64,000 bases of DNA. Origin: Oscillospiraceae bacterium. GTDB lineage: Bacteria > Bacillota > Clostridia > Oscillospirales > Oscillospiraceae. The notes beneath the pieces are model-generated. The model saw only the letters and a list, made by a program, of their open reading frames with translations, had not been told where the DNA came from and ran no database searches. This document shows positions 15,753-24,702 of the stretch, one piece after another (positions within the stretch are counted from its first letter, which is position 1; the number at the start of each line of letters is the position of its first letter). The translations under genes and the position numbers were made by a program. Location: assembly GCA_015067435.1 (NCBI GenBank), contig SVMM01000010.1, forward strand, positions 1-64,000, given 5' to 3'.

Positions 15753-16868
15753 ATGAAGAAGCTCATTGCATGCGCTTTGGCGCTGGTCATGGTTTTGGCC
15801 ATGGCCGCCTGCTCCGGTTCCGGCTCCGGAACCGGAACGACCGCTCCCGCAGACACCGTCACCACCCCCGCTTCCGCCGCCGCGCCCGCTGTCTCCCCCG
15901 CCGCCGCGGCATCCGCGGCTCCGCAGACCGACTACCCGAAGAAGGCGATCACCATGATCGTCCCCTACGGCGCCGGCGGCACGACCGATCTGGTCGGCCG
16001 TCAGCTCGCCATCGCGCTGGAAAAGCAGCTCGGTCAGTCCATCGTTGTTGAGAACATGGCGGGCGCCTCCGGCTCGATCGGCGCGCAGGCGGCGCTCGAC
16101 GCCGATCCCGACGGTTACACCGTCCTCTTCACGGCGGACAGCCTCGGCACGCAGCGCGTCATGGGCATCAGCGAGATGAGCTATGCCGATTTCGCGCCGA
16201 TCGCCGCCGTGGCGAACGACCCCAAGGTCATCGTCGTCGCCAAGGACTGCCCCTACGGCACCATCCAGGAGCTCCTGGACGGCATCAAGGCAAATCCCAA
16301 CAAGATCCAGATGAGCTATACCGGCCCCGGAGGCTCCGGCCACGTGCAGGCGCTTATCATGAACCAGTTCGGCTATGAGCCCGCGCTGACCGCCTACTCC
16401 AGCGGTTCCGACTGCCTCACCGCCGTCCTCGGCAATCAGGTGCTGTTCACGAACTCCAACTATTCCACCGTCGTAAGCTACATCAAGAGCGGCGATCTCA
16501 AGGCGCTCGCCGTCTGCTCCACGCAGCCGATCGCCGACCTGCCCGACGTGCCGACGCTGGCCTCCGTCATTCCCGGCAGCGACGCGCTGATGGACATCCC
16601 CTACACGCCGCTGAGCCTGCTGGTCGACAAGGACGTCCCCGCCGACGTGCAGGCGGTGCTCAGCGCCGCCACGCAGGCCGCCGTCCAGGACGCCGACTTC
16701 AACAAGTGGATGGAGGAGAACTGCGTCGACAAGCTGTACGAGAAGTACACCACGGTCGAGCAGATGAAGGCTTTCTATGACCAGTGGGAATCCACGGTTT
16801 CGTGGCTGCTGTACGACGCGGGCGCGACGAAGTTCAGCCCCGAGGAATTCAACATCCCCAAGCCGTAA
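15753..16868 (+). CDS. tctC: Tripartite tricarboxylate transporter binding lipoprotein (TctC/Bug)
   Basis: 371 residues. The lipoprotein signal ends in MAAC (Cys at about 20), then a Ser/Thr/Ala/Pro-rich spacer to residue 60. The Bug/TctC fold follows: YPKKAITMIVPYGAGGTTDLVGR at the start (ligand-carboxylate loop) and GSIGAQAALDADPDGYT. The protein captures a carboxylate outside the membrane for the TctAB channel. The ligand is unknown; its position behind pheA-tyrA hints at an aromatic or related acid. GAAAGGAAG precedes ATG 15753. Confidence 0.9.
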   Translation: MKKLIACALALVMVLAMAACSGSGSGTGTTAPADTVTTPASAAAPAVSPAAAASAAPQTDYPKKAITMIVPYGAGGTTDLVGRQLAIALEKQLGQSIVVENMAGASGSIGAQAALDADPDGYTVLFTADSLGTQRVMGISEMSYADFAPIAAVANDPKVIVVAKDCPYGTIQELLDGIKANPNKIQMSYTGPGGSGHVQALIMNQFGYEPALTAYSSGSDCLTAVLGNQVLFTNSNYSTVVSYIKSGDLKALAVCSTQPIADLPDVPTLASVIPGSDALMDIPYTPLSLLVDKDVPADVQAVLSAATQAAVQDADFNKWMEENCVDKLYEKYTTVEQMKAFYDQWESTVSWLLYDAGATKFSPEEFNIPKP

Positions 16869-16958
16869 AAAGCCAAAGAATCATGCTCGAAAGCCGGAAA
16901 ACGGCAGGCGGAGCCGCAACGGGCCGCCTGCCGCTTTGCGGTACGAAAGGACATGCCT

Positions 16959-17438
16959 ATGGAAAACCGCAAAAAAAAGACGCTGCTGCGCAACGGGAGC
17001 TTTCAGGAGTCACTTGTGGTCGGCATTTGCTCGATTGGGCTGCTGATCTATTCGCTGTACCACCACTATTTTGACCGGAACACCTCGGAGTGGAAAATGT
17101 CTCCGTATCTGTTCCCGACGCTGATCTCCGTCTTCGGATTCCTGCTGGCGATCTCACTGCTGGCGGACGCGCTGCACGAGCTCCGCGATACGCGGGAGGC
17201 GGAAACGGACGCGAAGGCGAAGAACCTCCCGGGCGTGCTGGTGCTTGTCGGCGCCTCCGTCCTGTACGACATCCTTCTGCCGGTCATCCACTTTATCCCG
17301 GCGACCGTTCTGTATCTGCTGGGGCTGTTTTTGTACCTGGGCGAGCGGAAATGGTGGAAGCTGGCGCTGCTGTCCGTGCTCACCACGCTCGTCGTCTACG
17401 CGCTGTTCGGCCTCGGACTGCACGTGCGGCTGCCGTAA
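16959..17438 (+). CDS. tctB: Tripartite tricarboxylate transporter small membrane subunit
   Basis: 159 residues with four membrane helices, the TctB plan. ATG 16959 is preferred over ATG 16953 because AAAGG lies 8 bp upstream of it. A 90-bp gap separates it from tctC. It should form the membrane complex with TctA. Confidence 0.85.
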   Translation: MENRKKKTLLRNGSFQESLVVGICSIGLLIYSLYHHYFDRNTSEWKMSPYLFPTLISVFGFLLAISLLADALHELRDTREAETDAKAKNLPGVLVLVGASVLYDILLPVIHFIPATVLYLLGLFLYLGERKWWKLALLSVLTTLVVYALFGLGLHVRLP

Positions 17439-17456
17439 GCGGGGAGGCGCGAGAGT

Positions 17457-18962
17457 ATGGATGCGATTTTGCACAGCCTGACCTATTTTCTGGACGTACG
17501 GTTCGTCCTCCTCTGCGGGCTCGGAAGCGTGGCGGGCCTGTTTGTCGGCGCGATCCCCGGCCTGTCCGTTTCCATGGCGACGGCGCTTCTGGTCTCCATC
17601 ACCTACACCTGGTCCGCCGGCGACGCGATGGCGACCGTGATGGGCGTTTACGTCGTGGGCGTTTTTTCCGGCGCGCTGTCCGCGATCCTGCTGAACATTC
17701 CGGGCGCTCCCTCCTCGGTGGTCACAACGCTGGACGGATACCCGCTCGCCAAGCGCGGCGAGGCGTTCCGCGCCCTGAAATACGCGACCGTCTATTCCTT
17801 CGTCGGCTCGGTGTTCGGCCTTGTGGCGCTTGCGCTGCTGGCGAAGCCCATCGCCGCCATCGCGCTCAAGTTCCAGCCGATGGACTACTTCCTGCTGGCG
17901 CTGTTCGGGCTTGCGACGGTCGGCGGCCTGACGACAAAAAGCTTTTCCAAGGGCCTTGTCAGCGCCGTGCTCGGCCTGTTTTTCGCGATGATCGGCATGG
18001 ACTCCGTGCTCGGCACGCCGCGCCTGACCTTTGGCATTCGCAATCTGAACGCGGGCGTTTCAACGGTGCCGGCGCTGGTGGGGCTTTTCGGATTTGCCGA
18101 GGTCCTCAGCGTGGTCTTTGACGGGCAGATCGACATCACGACCAACAGCATCACCCGTCAGGTCGTGAAAATGAAGGAGATCCTAAAGCACTTCTGGCTC
18201 AGCCTGTACTACAGTCTGATCGGCACGCTGGTCGGCGCGCTGCCCGGTGCGGGCGGCCCGGTGGCGGCGTTCCTCGCCTATTCACAGGCGAAAAACATCG
18301 TCAAAAAGCCGTCCCGCCCGTTCGGAGAGGGCGCCGTGGAGGGGATCGTCGCGTCGGAGAGCGCGAACAACGCCTGCATCGGCGGCGCGCTGATCCCAAT
18401 GCTGACGCTCGCCGTCCCCGGCGACGCCGTAACGGCGATCATCCTCTCGGTATTCTACGTCCACGGGCTCCAGCCGGGGCCGATGTTCCTGACGACAAGC
18501 GCCGAGAGCTTTTACGCGATCCTCGGCGGCGGCTTCATCGGCTGCGTGTTTCTGCTGCTGCTCGGCCTGCTGGCCGCGCCGCATCTTTCGCGGGTCATCA
18601 ACGTCCCCAAGACCGTTTTGATGCCCATTGTCTCCCTTTTGTGCGTCATCGGCGCCTACGCCTGCAACAACCGTCTGTTCGACGTCGGGCTGATGTTCTT
18701 CTTCGGCCTGCTGGGATTCCTCCTGCGCCGGCGCGGTTACTCCGTCGCCCCCATGACGCTGGCGCTCGTGCTCGGCGGCATGATGGATTCCAACTTCCGC
18801 CGCGCCATCTCGCTCGCGGTCACGGAGGACAACATGCTGCTGGCGATGTTCGGCCGTCCCATTACCATGATTCTTCTGGTGCTGACGGTCGTTTCCATCA
18901 TCACGAACATCCCCGCCGTCAAGCGTCTGCGGAAGGGCGAAAACGCCGCAGAAGCGAAATAA
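17457..18962 (+). CDS. tctA: Tripartite tricarboxylate transporter large membrane subunit
   Basis: 501 residues, about twelve membrane helices. It shows the TctA hallmarks GAIPGLSVSMATALL and GALPGAGGPVAAFLAY, two inverted-repeat Gly/Pro motifs thought to line the substrate path. It couples uptake to an ion gradient. GGGGAGG lies 8 bp before ATG 17457. It is the last gene before a strong terminator. Confidence 0.93.
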   Translation: MDAILHSLTYFLDVRFVLLCGLGSVAGLFVGAIPGLSVSMATALLVSITYTWSAGDAMATVMGVYVVGVFSGALSAILLNIPGAPSSVVTTLDGYPLAKRGEAFRALKYATVYSFVGSVFGLVALALLAKPIAAIALKFQPMDYFLLALFGLATVGGLTTKSFSKGLVSAVLGLFFAMIGMDSVLGTPRLTFGIRNLNAGVSTVPALVGLFGFAEVLSVVFDGQIDITTNSITRQVVKMKEILKHFWLSLYYSLIGTLVGALPGAGGPVAAFLAYSQAKNIVKKPSRPFGEGAVEGIVASESANNACIGGALIPMLTLAVPGDAVTAIILSVFYVHGLQPGPMFLTTSAESFYAILGGGFIGCVFLLLLGLLAAPHLSRVINVPKTVLMPIVSLLCVIGAYACNNRLFDVGLMFFFGLLGFLLRRRGYSVAPMTLALVLGGMMDSNFRRAISLAVTEDNMLLAMFGRPITMILLVLTVVSIITNIPAVKRLRKGENAAEAK

Positions 18963-18970
18963 GCAAACCG

Positions 18971-19016
18971 CGCCCCTTTTTCGAGCTCTCCGTTCGAAAA
19001 AGGGGCGCTTTTATTT
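18971..19016 (+). terminator. Terminator after tctA
   Basis: 15-bp stem (18971-18985 with 18995-19009) followed by TTTTATTT. Confidence 0.88.
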
Positions 19017-19040
19017 CGGAATGCCGCGGACATATAGTCC

Positions 19041-19069
19041 TCGACACGGCGGCGGAGTTGTGCTATACT
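19041..19069 (+). promoter_or_regulatory. Promoter of the MoxR-VWA operon
   Basis: TCGACA (19041-19046), 17-bp spacer, TATACT (19064-19069) with extended -10 TGC. Confidence 0.7.
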
Positions 19070-19070
19070 G

Positions 19071-19149
19071 GCACCGCGCCGGCGAAGGCAGCGACGGCCG
19101 AAGAGGCCGGCCGCCGCACCGCGGCCTGACCGTGATGCGGTGCCTTCGC
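19071..19149 (+). promoter_or_regulatory. Structured leader with competing stems
   Basis: The 110-nt leader can form GCGAAGGCA (19082-19090) with TGCCTTCGC (19141-19149). GCACCGC (19116-19122) can instead pair with GCGGTGC (19137-19143). The two pairings share bases 19141-19143 and so exclude each other, as in attenuators or riboswitches. No known riboswitch class was recognised. Confidence 0.4.
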
Positions 19150-19186
19150 GGCGAGAAAGCGCAAATGCAGGTTAAGTGAGGGGCAT

Positions 19187-20110
19187 ATGGAAAAATTGTT
19201 TACCTTTTTGGAATCCGAGGGCGTGGACGCCGTGCTGCTCGACGGCGTGCGGGACTTCCGCGGGCGTTATCCCGCGCCGCCGGAGCTCGCGGACCGCATC
19301 CCTGACCCGGAATATCTTTTCTACGGGAAAAAGACCTGGGAGCTGGCGCTCGCGGCGCTGCTCGCGGGGAAAAATCTGCTGCTCGCAGGGCCAAAGGCCA
19401 CGGGCAAAAACGTGCTGTCCGAAAACCTCGCCGCACTCTTCGGCCGGCCCATGTGGAACGTCTCCTTCCACATCAACACCGACGCCGCCTATCTTGTCGG
19501 CACCGACACCTACGACGGACACGCGGTCACGTTCCGCCCCGGCCCGATCTGGCTGTGCGCCGCGAAGGGCGGCTTCGGCGTGCTCGACGAGATCAACATG
19601 GCGAAAAACGAAGCGCTCGCCGTGCTCCACGCCGCGCTGGACTTCCGCCGCAGTCTGGACGTGCCGGGCTACGACCGGATCGACCTGCGGCCCGAAACGC
19701 GCTTTATCGCCACGATGAACTACGGCTACGCCGGGACGCGCGACCTCAACGAGGCGCTGACCTCCCGCTTCGCCGTGCTCGACATGCCCGTGATCTCGGA
19801 GGAAAACCTGCAAAAGCTGATCTCCCGCCGCTACGGCGGCATCAACGTCAGGATCCGCGACCAGCTCGCGCGGCTCTACGGCGAGCTGGAGCGCAAGGCG
19901 GAGAGCGCCGAGATATCGGACAGCGCGCTCGACCTGCGCGGCCTGCTGGACGCGATTGCCCTGATGGAGCAGGGGCTTTCCTCGGGCGACGCGCTGCGCA
20001 TGTGCGTGGTCAACAAGTCCTTCGACGCGTACGAGCGCGGGCTGATCCACGACGTCATCGCCGCGCGCATCCCGGAGGATCTGAAAAAAAGCGACGTGTT
20101 TGACGCATGA
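19187..20110 (+). CDS. MoxR-type AAA+ ATPase
   Basis: 307 residues. Walker A is GPKATGKN (residues 68-75), with Asn where Ser or Thr is usual after the Lys. Walker B is GVLDEINMA (Asp 134, Glu 135). ATMNYGYAGTRDLNEALTSRF supplies sensor 1 and the arginine finger region. MoxR-type ATPases work with a VWA-domain partner to remodel or insert metals into client proteins; the client is unknown here. The stop overlaps the VWA gene by 4 bp, so the two are coupled. Confidence 0.87.
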   Translation: MEKLFTFLESEGVDAVLLDGVRDFRGRYPAPPELADRIPDPEYLFYGKKTWELALAALLAGKNLLLAGPKATGKNVLSENLAALFGRPMWNVSFHINTDAAYLVGTDTYDGHAVTFRPGPIWLCAAKGGFGVLDEINMAKNEALAVLHAALDFRRSLDVPGYDRIDLRPETRFIATMNYGYAGTRDLNEALTSRFAVLDMPVISEENLQKLISRRYGGINVRIRDQLARLYGELERKAESAEISDSALDLRGLLDAIALMEQGLSSGDALRMCVVNKSFDAYERGLIHDVIAARIPEDLKKSDVFDA

Positions 20111-21834
20111 TAAAAAAGCAGTATTCCGGCAGCGCCCGCCGCGCGCGCAACATCATCTGGAACGCCGCCGGGCGCTACGACTTCGAGCCGCCGTTTCTGG
20201 CGTTCTTCCCCAACGGCACGGGCGACAACTACTTCAACATGGTGATCGGCCTCGCGGAAAAGTGGCTCGGTCTTTCGCGCATTTGGGACTTCTTCGCGCT
20301 CTACGAGGGCGATCGGCGCGCGGATGAGTTCGACGAATTCCTCTGGCTGGGGCTTGAGAACTGCGTATACGAAAAGGAGCTCGCCGAGCGCCCCATCCTC
20401 GCGCAGCTCCGCCGTGAGCGGGCAGAGGATTTCTACCGGACGCAGGGGATGCTCTCACGCCAGCAGATGGAGCTTCAGAGCATGCCGGTCTATACGCAGC
20501 AGGAGGCGCGCTGGGCGGAGGTGTCCGGACGGCGCGCACCGCCGCTCTCGCCGCGCGAGAGGCGCATGGCGGACGCGCTCCGCTTCTCCGGCACGCTCGA
20601 CGCCGACGGCGTGCTGAACGCCATGGCGGCGTTCCTGCGCGACTTCTTCCGCTTCACGCCGGACGGCGGGCAGCACACGCGGCCCGGCGGAGGCGCGCTG
20701 GCGCGGTTCCTGCTCCGCCATGAGCACAGACGACGCGATCAGCTGATCGTGCGCACCGGCACCGGCGAGGGAGATCATCCGCGCGCGGTGTCGCTGCGGC
20801 ACACGGGGCTGGGCCGCCACGTCGGGCCCACCGAGGAGGACGCCGCCTACATCCGCGCGGTGTTCGGGCGGAGCCTTTTGACGGACGGCGAGCTGCGCAT
20901 CCTCGAAAGCGAGCTGTGCGTCGGCGCGGACGAGGGCTGCCGCCTGTGGATCGCCGCGGGCGGCGCGGAGGCGTCCGCCGATGGCGCCGCCGCCGACGCG
21001 TGCCGGAGCGCGGCGCTGCAAAAGGCGCGCAACGAGGCGTTTTTGCATGAGCACGCGGCGATGGTGCGCGGCAGCGTCCGCCAGCTCTCCACGCGCGTCG
21101 ACACGATCTTCTCGTCCTACCTCCGGCACCTGCCGGAGCCGGGGCGCGCCGGCCGCATCCGTCCCGAGGCGGCGTACCGACTGCCGGTTCTGGGCGACGC
21201 GCGCGTGTTCCTCAGGGACGGCGAGGAAACGGAGCCGGAGATCTGCGTCGATCTGCTGCTCGACGCGTCGCAGTCGCGCATGAACTCGCAGGAGATCCTC
21301 GCCTCCGAGGCGTACATCATCGCGAAGAGCCTGGAAAAGGCGCGCATCCCCGTGCGGGTCTGCGCGTTCCGGAGCCTCAGGAGCCACACGGTGCTGGAGG
21401 TGCTCAAGCCCTGGGACGACGGCGGCTGCGAGGGCGTCCTCCGCTACTTCGCCGGCGGCTGGAACCGCGACGCGCTCGCGATCGCGGCGGTCGGGCGGCT
21501 GGACGGCGATGCGATCCTGCGCGGCAAACAGCGCATCCTGCTCGTGCTGACCGACGCGAATCCCAACGACTCGACCCCGCTCGCCGCGGCGGGCACGCTG
21601 CTGCGGCGCGAGTACGAGGGCGCGGCGGCGGTCAGGGCGGCGGAGAATACCGTGCGCGCGCTGCGCGGCGGCGGAATGCGCGTGGGCGCGGTGTTCCACG
21701 GCAACACGTCGCATCTGGAAAACGCGCACCAGATCTACGGCCACGCCTACGTCCGCATCCGCAAGGCGTCCCAGCTCGCGCAGGGCGTGAGCGACCTGCT
21801 GCTGATGCTGCTGCGGGAGACGCGAACCGATTGA
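20107..21834 (+). CDS. VWA-domain protein paired with the MoxR ATPase
   Basis: 575 residues, soluble. The N-terminal 370 residues are helical and unclassified. Residues 380-575 form a von Willebrand A domain with MIDAS motif DASQS (Asp 386, Ser 388, Ser 390) and the later Asp in VLTDANPND. The plan resembles NorD/CoxE-type partners of MoxR ATPases. It begins in the ATGA overlap with the ATPase gene. Confidence 0.83.
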   Translation: MIKKQYSGSARRARNIIWNAAGRYDFEPPFLAFFPNGTGDNYFNMVIGLAEKWLGLSRIWDFFALYEGDRRADEFDEFLWLGLENCVYEKELAERPILAQLRRERAEDFYRTQGMLSRQQMELQSMPVYTQQEARWAEVSGRRAPPLSPRERRMADALRFSGTLDADGVLNAMAAFLRDFFRFTPDGGQHTRPGGGALARFLLRHEHRRRDQLIVRTGTGEGDHPRAVSLRHTGLGRHVGPTEEDAAYIRAVFGRSLLTDGELRILESELCVGADEGCRLWIAAGGAEASADGAAADACRSAALQKARNEAFLHEHAAMVRGSVRQLSTRVDTIFSSYLRHLPEPGRAGRIRPEAAYRLPVLGDARVFLRDGEETEPEICVDLLLDASQSRMNSQEILASEAYIIAKSLEKARIPVRVCAFRSLRSHTVLEVLKPWDDGGCEGVLRYFAGGWNRDALAIAAVGRLDGDAILRGKQRILLVLTDANPNDSTPLAAAGTLLRREYEGAAAVRAAENTVRALRGGGMRVGAVFHGNTSHLENAHQIYGHAYVRIRKASQLAQGVSDLLLMLLRETRTD

Positions 21835-21841
21835 ACAGCGA

Positions 21842-21867
21842 AGGAGGAGCGGCGTGCCGCTCCTCCT
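21842..21867. terminator. Terminator between convergent genes
   Basis: Twelve-base inverted repeat AGGAGGAGCGGC/GCCGCTCCTCCT immediately after the VWA stop. The T-rich tail is weak, so this is moderate evidence. Confidence 0.55.
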
Positions 21868-21880
21868 CTCATTTCGCCCG

Positions 21881-22219
21881 TCAGGGATAGTATTTTTCCT
21901 CGGGTCTTTTGCGCAGCGCCGCGTCGGTCATCAGATCGTCCGCGATCTCCGCGACGATGCCGTTTTTTCGCAGGATGTCCCGCGCCCTCTCCTCGTCCGC
22001 CGCGATCACGCTGACCCAGTAGATCTCGCGGTCGATCTTGCCCTTTGCGCCGAAGTCGCGCGGGTCGAGCTTCGCGCCGCAGCCGCCCGCCAGAACCACG
22101 TCCTGCAAATAGTGTCCCGACCGGACGCCGCGAAGCCCCGCCTCCTTGAGCGCTGACTTGATTCGAAGCCACGTTTCCCTGTCGCGCTTTTTGAAGATAT
22201 CGATATGCTTTTCAAACAT
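21881..22219 (-). CDS. Small protein of unknown function, 112 residues
   Basis: A soluble alpha/beta protein (MFEKHIDIFKKRDRETWLRIK...EIYWVSVIAADEERARDIL...). The layout recalls DUF2007-like ferredoxin-fold signal proteins, but I do not recognise it firmly. ATG 22219 is chosen because GGAAAGG lies 9 bp upstream; ATG 22228 would abut the ribosome site. It faces the MoxR-VWA operon. Confidence 0.6.
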   Translation of the reverse strand: MFEKHIDIFKKRDRETWLRIKSALKEAGLRGVRSGHYLQDVVLAGGCGAKLDPRDFGAKGKIDREIYWVSVIAADEERARDILRKNGIVAEIADDLMTDAALRKRPEEKYYP

Positions 22220-22365
22220 TTTGCTCATCCTTTCCGCAAGGGCACGACGGCCCGCTGACAGTATAGCGCGTTCCGCGCGCGCGGTCAAGGCGTCCGGCGC
22301 TCGGCCCCGGCGAACGGCGGGCGGTGCGGAAGGGCGAAAAAAGCCGTCAAATGTCGAAAAACAGG

Positions 22366-22395
22366 TGGACACCGGCCATAAGAATGTGATAAAAT
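22366..22395 (+). promoter_or_regulatory. Possible promoter of the second GGDEF gene
   Basis: TGGACA (22366-22371), 18-bp spacer, TAAAAT (22390-22395), 62 bp before the start codon. Confidence 0.5.
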
Positions 22396-22457
22396 ACTTT
22401 AAATCAATACAATCTTTGCAGACGGCAAAATACCACGCCGTGATAAAGGAGGTTCCC

Positions 22458-23384
22458 ATGTTCAACTCAGCGGAAGCGACGCGGCAGACTCCTCCCGTCC
22501 AAGCGGATGAGCTGGAAGCGCTCAAGGCCGAAAACCAACGGCTCAAGAGCATCGTCAGCGCGCTCATGTACGGCTACAGCTCGATCTGTGAAGCCAATCT
22601 CCGGACGCAAGCCGTGTCTTTTTTTCAACTGGGCATCTTCTCTCTTTCCTCACTGGGGCTGTCGGATCATCTGCCGTCGTGGGACGAGCTGGTCACGCTT
22701 TATGTCCGGTACGGCGTTTTTGAGGAGGACCGCCCGGTGGTTCACGCCCTCCTTGACCGGCAGTATCTGGCGGAGCACCTGCAGTGCGGCGGCGGTATGG
22801 TCCGGGAGTATCGGAACGTTCACGGCGTATACGGGGAGGCAAAAGTCGTCCGCATCGACGAGGATACCGTGATCGTTGGATTTTCCGAAAAGAATCGGGA
22901 GATCACCGAGCGAAACAGCAAGATCTATACCGATTCGCTGACACAGCTCAACAACCGAAAATACTATGACAGCCACCTCGCCCCCCTCTCCTGTCAGGCG
23001 CTCGTCATGGCGGACATCGACCATTTCAAGGCGATCAACGACACGAACGGGCATCTGTGCGGGGACGTTGCGCTCGCCGCAACAGCCGCGGTGCTTCAGT
23101 CTTCCGTGCGCGAAAAGGACGACGTTGTCCGCTATGGCGGCGATGAGTTTCTGATCGCGTTTCAGAGCATCACGCCGGAATCCCTGCAGGAGCGCATGGA
23201 GCGGATCCGTCGGGCGGTGGAGGAGCTCCGCCTCGACGATTATCCGCAGGTGCGCCTGAGCATGAGCTTCGGCGTCACGTACGGGGGCGGACGCATCTCG
23301 GATATGATCTCGACCGCGGACAAGCTTTTGTACGAGTCAAAGCAGAAGAGAAACACCGTTACGATCCGGCCGTTTCCGTGCTGA
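22458..23384 (+). CDS. Diguanylate cyclase (GGDEF) with intact active and inhibitory sites
   Basis: 308 residues, soluble. Residues 15-35 are a short coiled coil, 40-145 form an unclassified sensor-like region, and 150-305 form the GGDEF domain. It has DIDHFK for metal binding, RYGGDEF with signature 227-231, and an RxxD inhibitory site (Arg 218 to Asp 221) exactly five residues before it. It should make c-di-GMP and be product-inhibited. AAAGGAGG lies just before ATG 22458. The LytS-like kinase starts 46 bp downstream, so the three signalling genes may share a transcript. Confidence 0.9.
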   Translation: MFNSAEATRQTPPVQADELEALKAENQRLKSIVSALMYGYSSICEANLRTQAVSFFQLGIFSLSSLGLSDHLPSWDELVTLYVRYGVFEEDRPVVHALLDRQYLAEHLQCGGGMVREYRNVHGVYGEAKVVRIDEDTVIVGFSEKNREITERNSKIYTDSLTQLNNRKYYDSHLAPLSCQALVMADIDHFKAINDTNGHLCGDVALAATAAVLQSSVREKDDVVRYGGDEFLIAFQSITPESLQERMERIRRAVEELRLDDYPQVRLSMSFGVTYGGGRISDMISTADKLLYESKQKRNTVTIRPFPC

Positions 23385-23430
23385 AACCCGCATTTTGACA
23401 CGATAAACGTCCTTCCGGGAGGTGCTGCTG

Positions 23431-24702
23431 TTGGACGGCGTGCAGATCGCGAACATTGCCATCGGCGCCGCGGGCCTGTCCATCTGCTCTCTCGGCCTCG
23501 CGCAGACGATCGTCAGCCGCTCCATGGAAAGGCGGACGAGGCAATACTTTATTGCCTTCTTTTTCCTGCTTGTCGTCTATGTTGCCGCCGATCTGCTCTC
23601 CAACTTTGTGAACGGCAGCGTCAACCGGATGATTATGCTGTTTTTGGAATCCGCCTTTTCGTCCTTTCTCGCGCCGCTGCTGACATGCTTTCTGCTTGAG
23701 CGGAGCGGGGCAGACCGGCGGCGAAGCGGCGCGTTCCGCGCCGCCGCGGCGCTGGAGCTGGCGTATATGACGCTTCTGATCTACACGCAGTTCTCACAGT
23801 CGATCTACTACTACGACGCGCATGCCGTCTATCACCGCGGCCCGTACTACCCCCTGCTGCTGGTCCCGCCCATCGGCATCATGCTGATAAACCTCTGCCT
23901 GCTGTGGAACGTGCGGAACCGCTTGTCCAAAAGGGAGCGTCTTGCTTTCGCCGTCTATATCCTTGCCCCGACGATCTGTATGGTGTTCCAGCTGCTTTTT
24001 TTCGGGCTGTATGTGATCGTCCTCGGCTCGTCGATCGGCGCGATGGTCATGTTCCTCAACATCCAGAGCGATCAGACCGAGCGCTACGCGAAGAAGGAAT
24101 CTGAGAACGAGCGCCTGCGCACGGAGATCATGCTCTCGCAGATCCAGCCGCACTTCATCAACAACACGCTCGGCGCGATCGGGTATCTCTGCCGCGACAA
24201 TCCGGAGGCAAAGGCCGCCGTCAACAAATTCACCCGCTATTTGCAGGGCAACATGGATTCCCTGACGCAGACCGGGCCGATCCCGTTCACGACGGAGCTG
24301 GAGCACACAAAAGCCTATCTGGAGCTGGAGCAGCTCCGCTTCCGTGAAAAGCTGAACATCGTCTACGATCTGGAAGCGACGGAGTTCCTGCTGCCCACGC
24401 TGACGCTTCAGCCGCTGGTGGAGAACGCCGTGTTCCACGGAGTGCGCGGCAACGCGAACGGGCGCGGCACGGTAACGGTGTCCTCGCGCGAGTACGCAGA
24501 CCGTTATGAAGTCACCGTCGCGGACGACGGCCCCGGCTTCGATCCGGCGGAGCCGCCGACGGATGACGGCGGCTCGCACATCGGCCTGCAAAACGTGCGC
24601 TCCCGCCTGCGCTCCGTCGGCGGGACGCTGCGCCTCGACGCCGCGCCCGGGCAGGGCTGCCGCGTCACGATCGAGCTGCCGAAGGAGGCAAGGTCATGCT
24701 GA
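23431..24702 (+). CDS. LytS/YehU-type sensor histidine kinase
   Basis: 423 residues. Six or seven membrane helices fill residues 1-210, then a short coiled linker. The His_kinase box is MLSQIQPHFINNTLG (phospho-acceptor His in PHF). The ATPase domain has LQPLVENAVFHG (N box) and DDGPGFDP (G1). No classical HAMP is present. TTG 23431 is chosen because GGGAGG lies 8 bp upstream; GTG 23422 would overlap it. It overlaps the response regulator gene by 7 bp. Confidence 0.87.
   Translation: MDGVQIANIAIGAAGLSICSLGLAQTIVSRSMERRTRQYFIAFFFLLVVYVAADLLSNFVNGSVNRMIMLFLESAFSSFLAPLLTCFLLERSGADRRRSGAFRAAAALELAYMTLLIYTQFSQSIYYYDAHAVYHRGPYYPLLLVPPIGIMLINLCLLWNVRNRLSKRERLAFAVYILAPTICMVFQLLFFGLYVIVLGSSIGAMVMFLNIQSDQTERYAKKESENERLRTEIMLSQIQPHFINNTLGAIGYLCRDNPEAKAAVNKFTRYLQGNMDSLTQTGPIPFTTELEHTKAYLELEQLRFREKLNIVYDLEATEFLLPTLTLQPLVENAVFHGVRGNANGRGTVTVSSREYADRYEVTVADDGPGFDPAEPPTDDGGSHIGLQNVRSRLRSVGGTLRLDAAPGQGCRVTIELPKEARSC

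Noticed and set aside
22352-22358. Spo0A box TGTCGAA upstream of the GGDEF gene, and another inside the promoter at 30965
   Set aside because: A 7-base match is expected several times by chance in 64 kb; no paired boxes were seen.
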